From positions 62,001 through 126,000 of the forward strand of contig NZ_JAVLAS010000001.1 of assembly GCF_032190635.1 (NCBI RefSeq): a stretch of DNA of 64,000 nucleotides, in the 5' to 3' direction. This document shows, in pieces, positions 63,304 to 64,000 of the stretch. The notes below the pieces were generated by a model. The model searched no databases. It saw only the letters and a list, made by a program, of their open reading frames with translations, and was not told the DNA's origin. How positions within the stretch are numbered: the stretch's first letter is position 1; each line of letters starts with the position of its first letter. Source of the DNA: Levilactobacillus zymae. GTDB lineage: Bacteria; Bacillota; Bacilli; Lactobacillales; Lactobacillaceae. Position numbers and translations under genes: made by a program.

Positions 63304-64000
63304 CTAATCCTCGTCCACCAGGGGCACATCCAGCCCTAACTCGTCGCGTAAGCCAGCGTACCCTTCCCGTTCCAAGGTCTGGGCCAAATCGGCGTTACCG
63401 GTCTTGACGATCTTACCGCCCATCATGACGTGCACCACATCGGGAACGATGTAGTTCAACAAGCGCTGGTAGTGGGTAATGATTAAGGCCCCGAAGTTTG
63501 CGCCCCGCAGCGAGTTCACGCCCTTAGAGACCACCTTCAAGGCATCGATGTCGAGCCCGGAGTCGATCTCGTCAAGTAGAGCAAACCGGGGCTTGATCAT
63601 TAGGAGTTGAAGAATTTCGTTACGTTTCTTCTCCCCACCCGAAAAGCCCTCGTTCAAATACCGTTCCGTCATGGCTTCGTCCATGTCCAGGAGCGCCAAA
63701 TTACGGTCCAGTTCCTTAAGGAAGGCCATGACCGAAATCTGATCGTCCTCCGCGCGCCGGGCATTGATGGCCGCTCGTAAAAATTCGGCGTTGGTAACGC
63801 CCTGAATCTCGGCGGGATACTGCATGGCCAGAAATAAGCCGCGGCGTGCCCGTTCATCGACTGGCAGGTCTAAAATGCTCGTGCCATCTAAGCGAATGTC
63901 ACCACCGGTCACGTGATACGCGGGATGTCCCATGATGGTCTGCGACAAGGTTGATTTTCCCGTTCCGTTAGGCCCCATGATGGCGTGCACCTCACCGGTG
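63304..64000 (-). CDS. sufC: Fe-S cluster assembly ATPase SufC (5' end outside window)
   Basis: The frame is open to the right edge; about 232 residues are present and roughly 20-30 N-terminal ones are missing. Walker A GPNGTGKSTLSQTI, signature FSGGEKKRNEILQLL, Walker B FALLDEIDSGLD and the switch His in LIITHYQRLL are intact. The GEKKRNE variant of the ABC signature is specific to SufC. It is the first visible gene of the sufCDSUB-T cluster; its promoter lies beyond the window. Confidence 0.95.
   Translation of the reverse strand, partial: TGEVHAIMGPNGTGKSTLSQTIMGHPAYHVTGGDIRLDGTSILDLPVDERARRGLFLAMQYPAEIQGVTNAEFLRAAINARRAEDDQISVMAFLKELDRNLALLDMDEAMTERYLNEGFSGGEKKRNEILQLLMIKPRFALLDEIDSGLDIDALKVVSKGVNSLRGANFGALIITHYQRLLNYIVPDVVHVMMGGKIVKTGNADLAQTLEREGYAGLRDELGLDVPLVDED

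Overview
The window reads as chromosomal DNA of a heterofermentative lactic acid bacterium of the Lactobacillaceae, most like the Levilactobacillus brevis group. Evidence is the L-lysine-type MurE, zwf and gnd of the phosphogluconate route, an ornithine decarboxylase/PotE module, a SUF operon of the sufCDSUB type with sufT, two rRNA operons without spacer tRNAs, cre-like sites and strong AGGAGG ribosome sites. The genus is an inference from gene content. No prophage, CRISPR array or origin was seen.

Layout. 1-3660: the end of a P1B metal ATPase, then three leftward genes for secreted proteins. One has a NEAT (haem-binding type) domain whose membrane anchor is reachable only by a -1 frameshift at an A7 heptamer followed by a 12-bp stem. 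The other two share a C-terminal domain. 3817-10520: a rhamnoside island (AraC regulator, MFS permease broken by a stop codon, GH78 rhamnosidase, GPH symporter) with a promoter and cre-like site. 10750-20223: aldo/keto reductase, zwf, a frameshifted tyrosine phosphatase, acetyltransferases, SDRs, a MarR regulator, gnd and two small unknown genes. 20334-21200: a promoter and an M-box (Mg2+) riboswitch with no intact gene behind it. 21272-22558: dicarboxylate/glutamate symporter.

22791-36561: two nearly identical leftward rRNA operons (16S-23S-5S), about 8.47 kb apart, with tandem promoters. Between them lie one tRNA-Thr(GGT) and a strip of decayed genes, including a TnpB remnant. One 16S copy lacks a base at a near-universal site.

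36665-48474: an MFS exporter, lysS-murE, then a leftward polyamine block of two tandem ornithine decarboxylases and PotE. An IS30-family element sits 21 bp from the start codon of the first decarboxylase and points a terminator hairpin at it. 49067-58434: flavin-type oxidase proteins, a LacI regulator broken by a stop codon, a GlnPH-type fused ABC transporter with its ATPase, thiolase, a DUF1097-like membrane protein without a normal start codon, and an XRE/TPR regulator. 58447-64000: sufT, sufB, sufU, sufS, sufD and the 3' part of sufC, all leftward.

Themes. Acid and energy physiology (ornithine decarboxylation with ornithine/putrescine exchange), plant-glycoside use and surface or haem proteins are mixed with a notable number of interrupted genes. 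Some interruptions are in-frame nonsense codons and others are single-base indels, so genuine gene decay and residual sequencing error may both be present.
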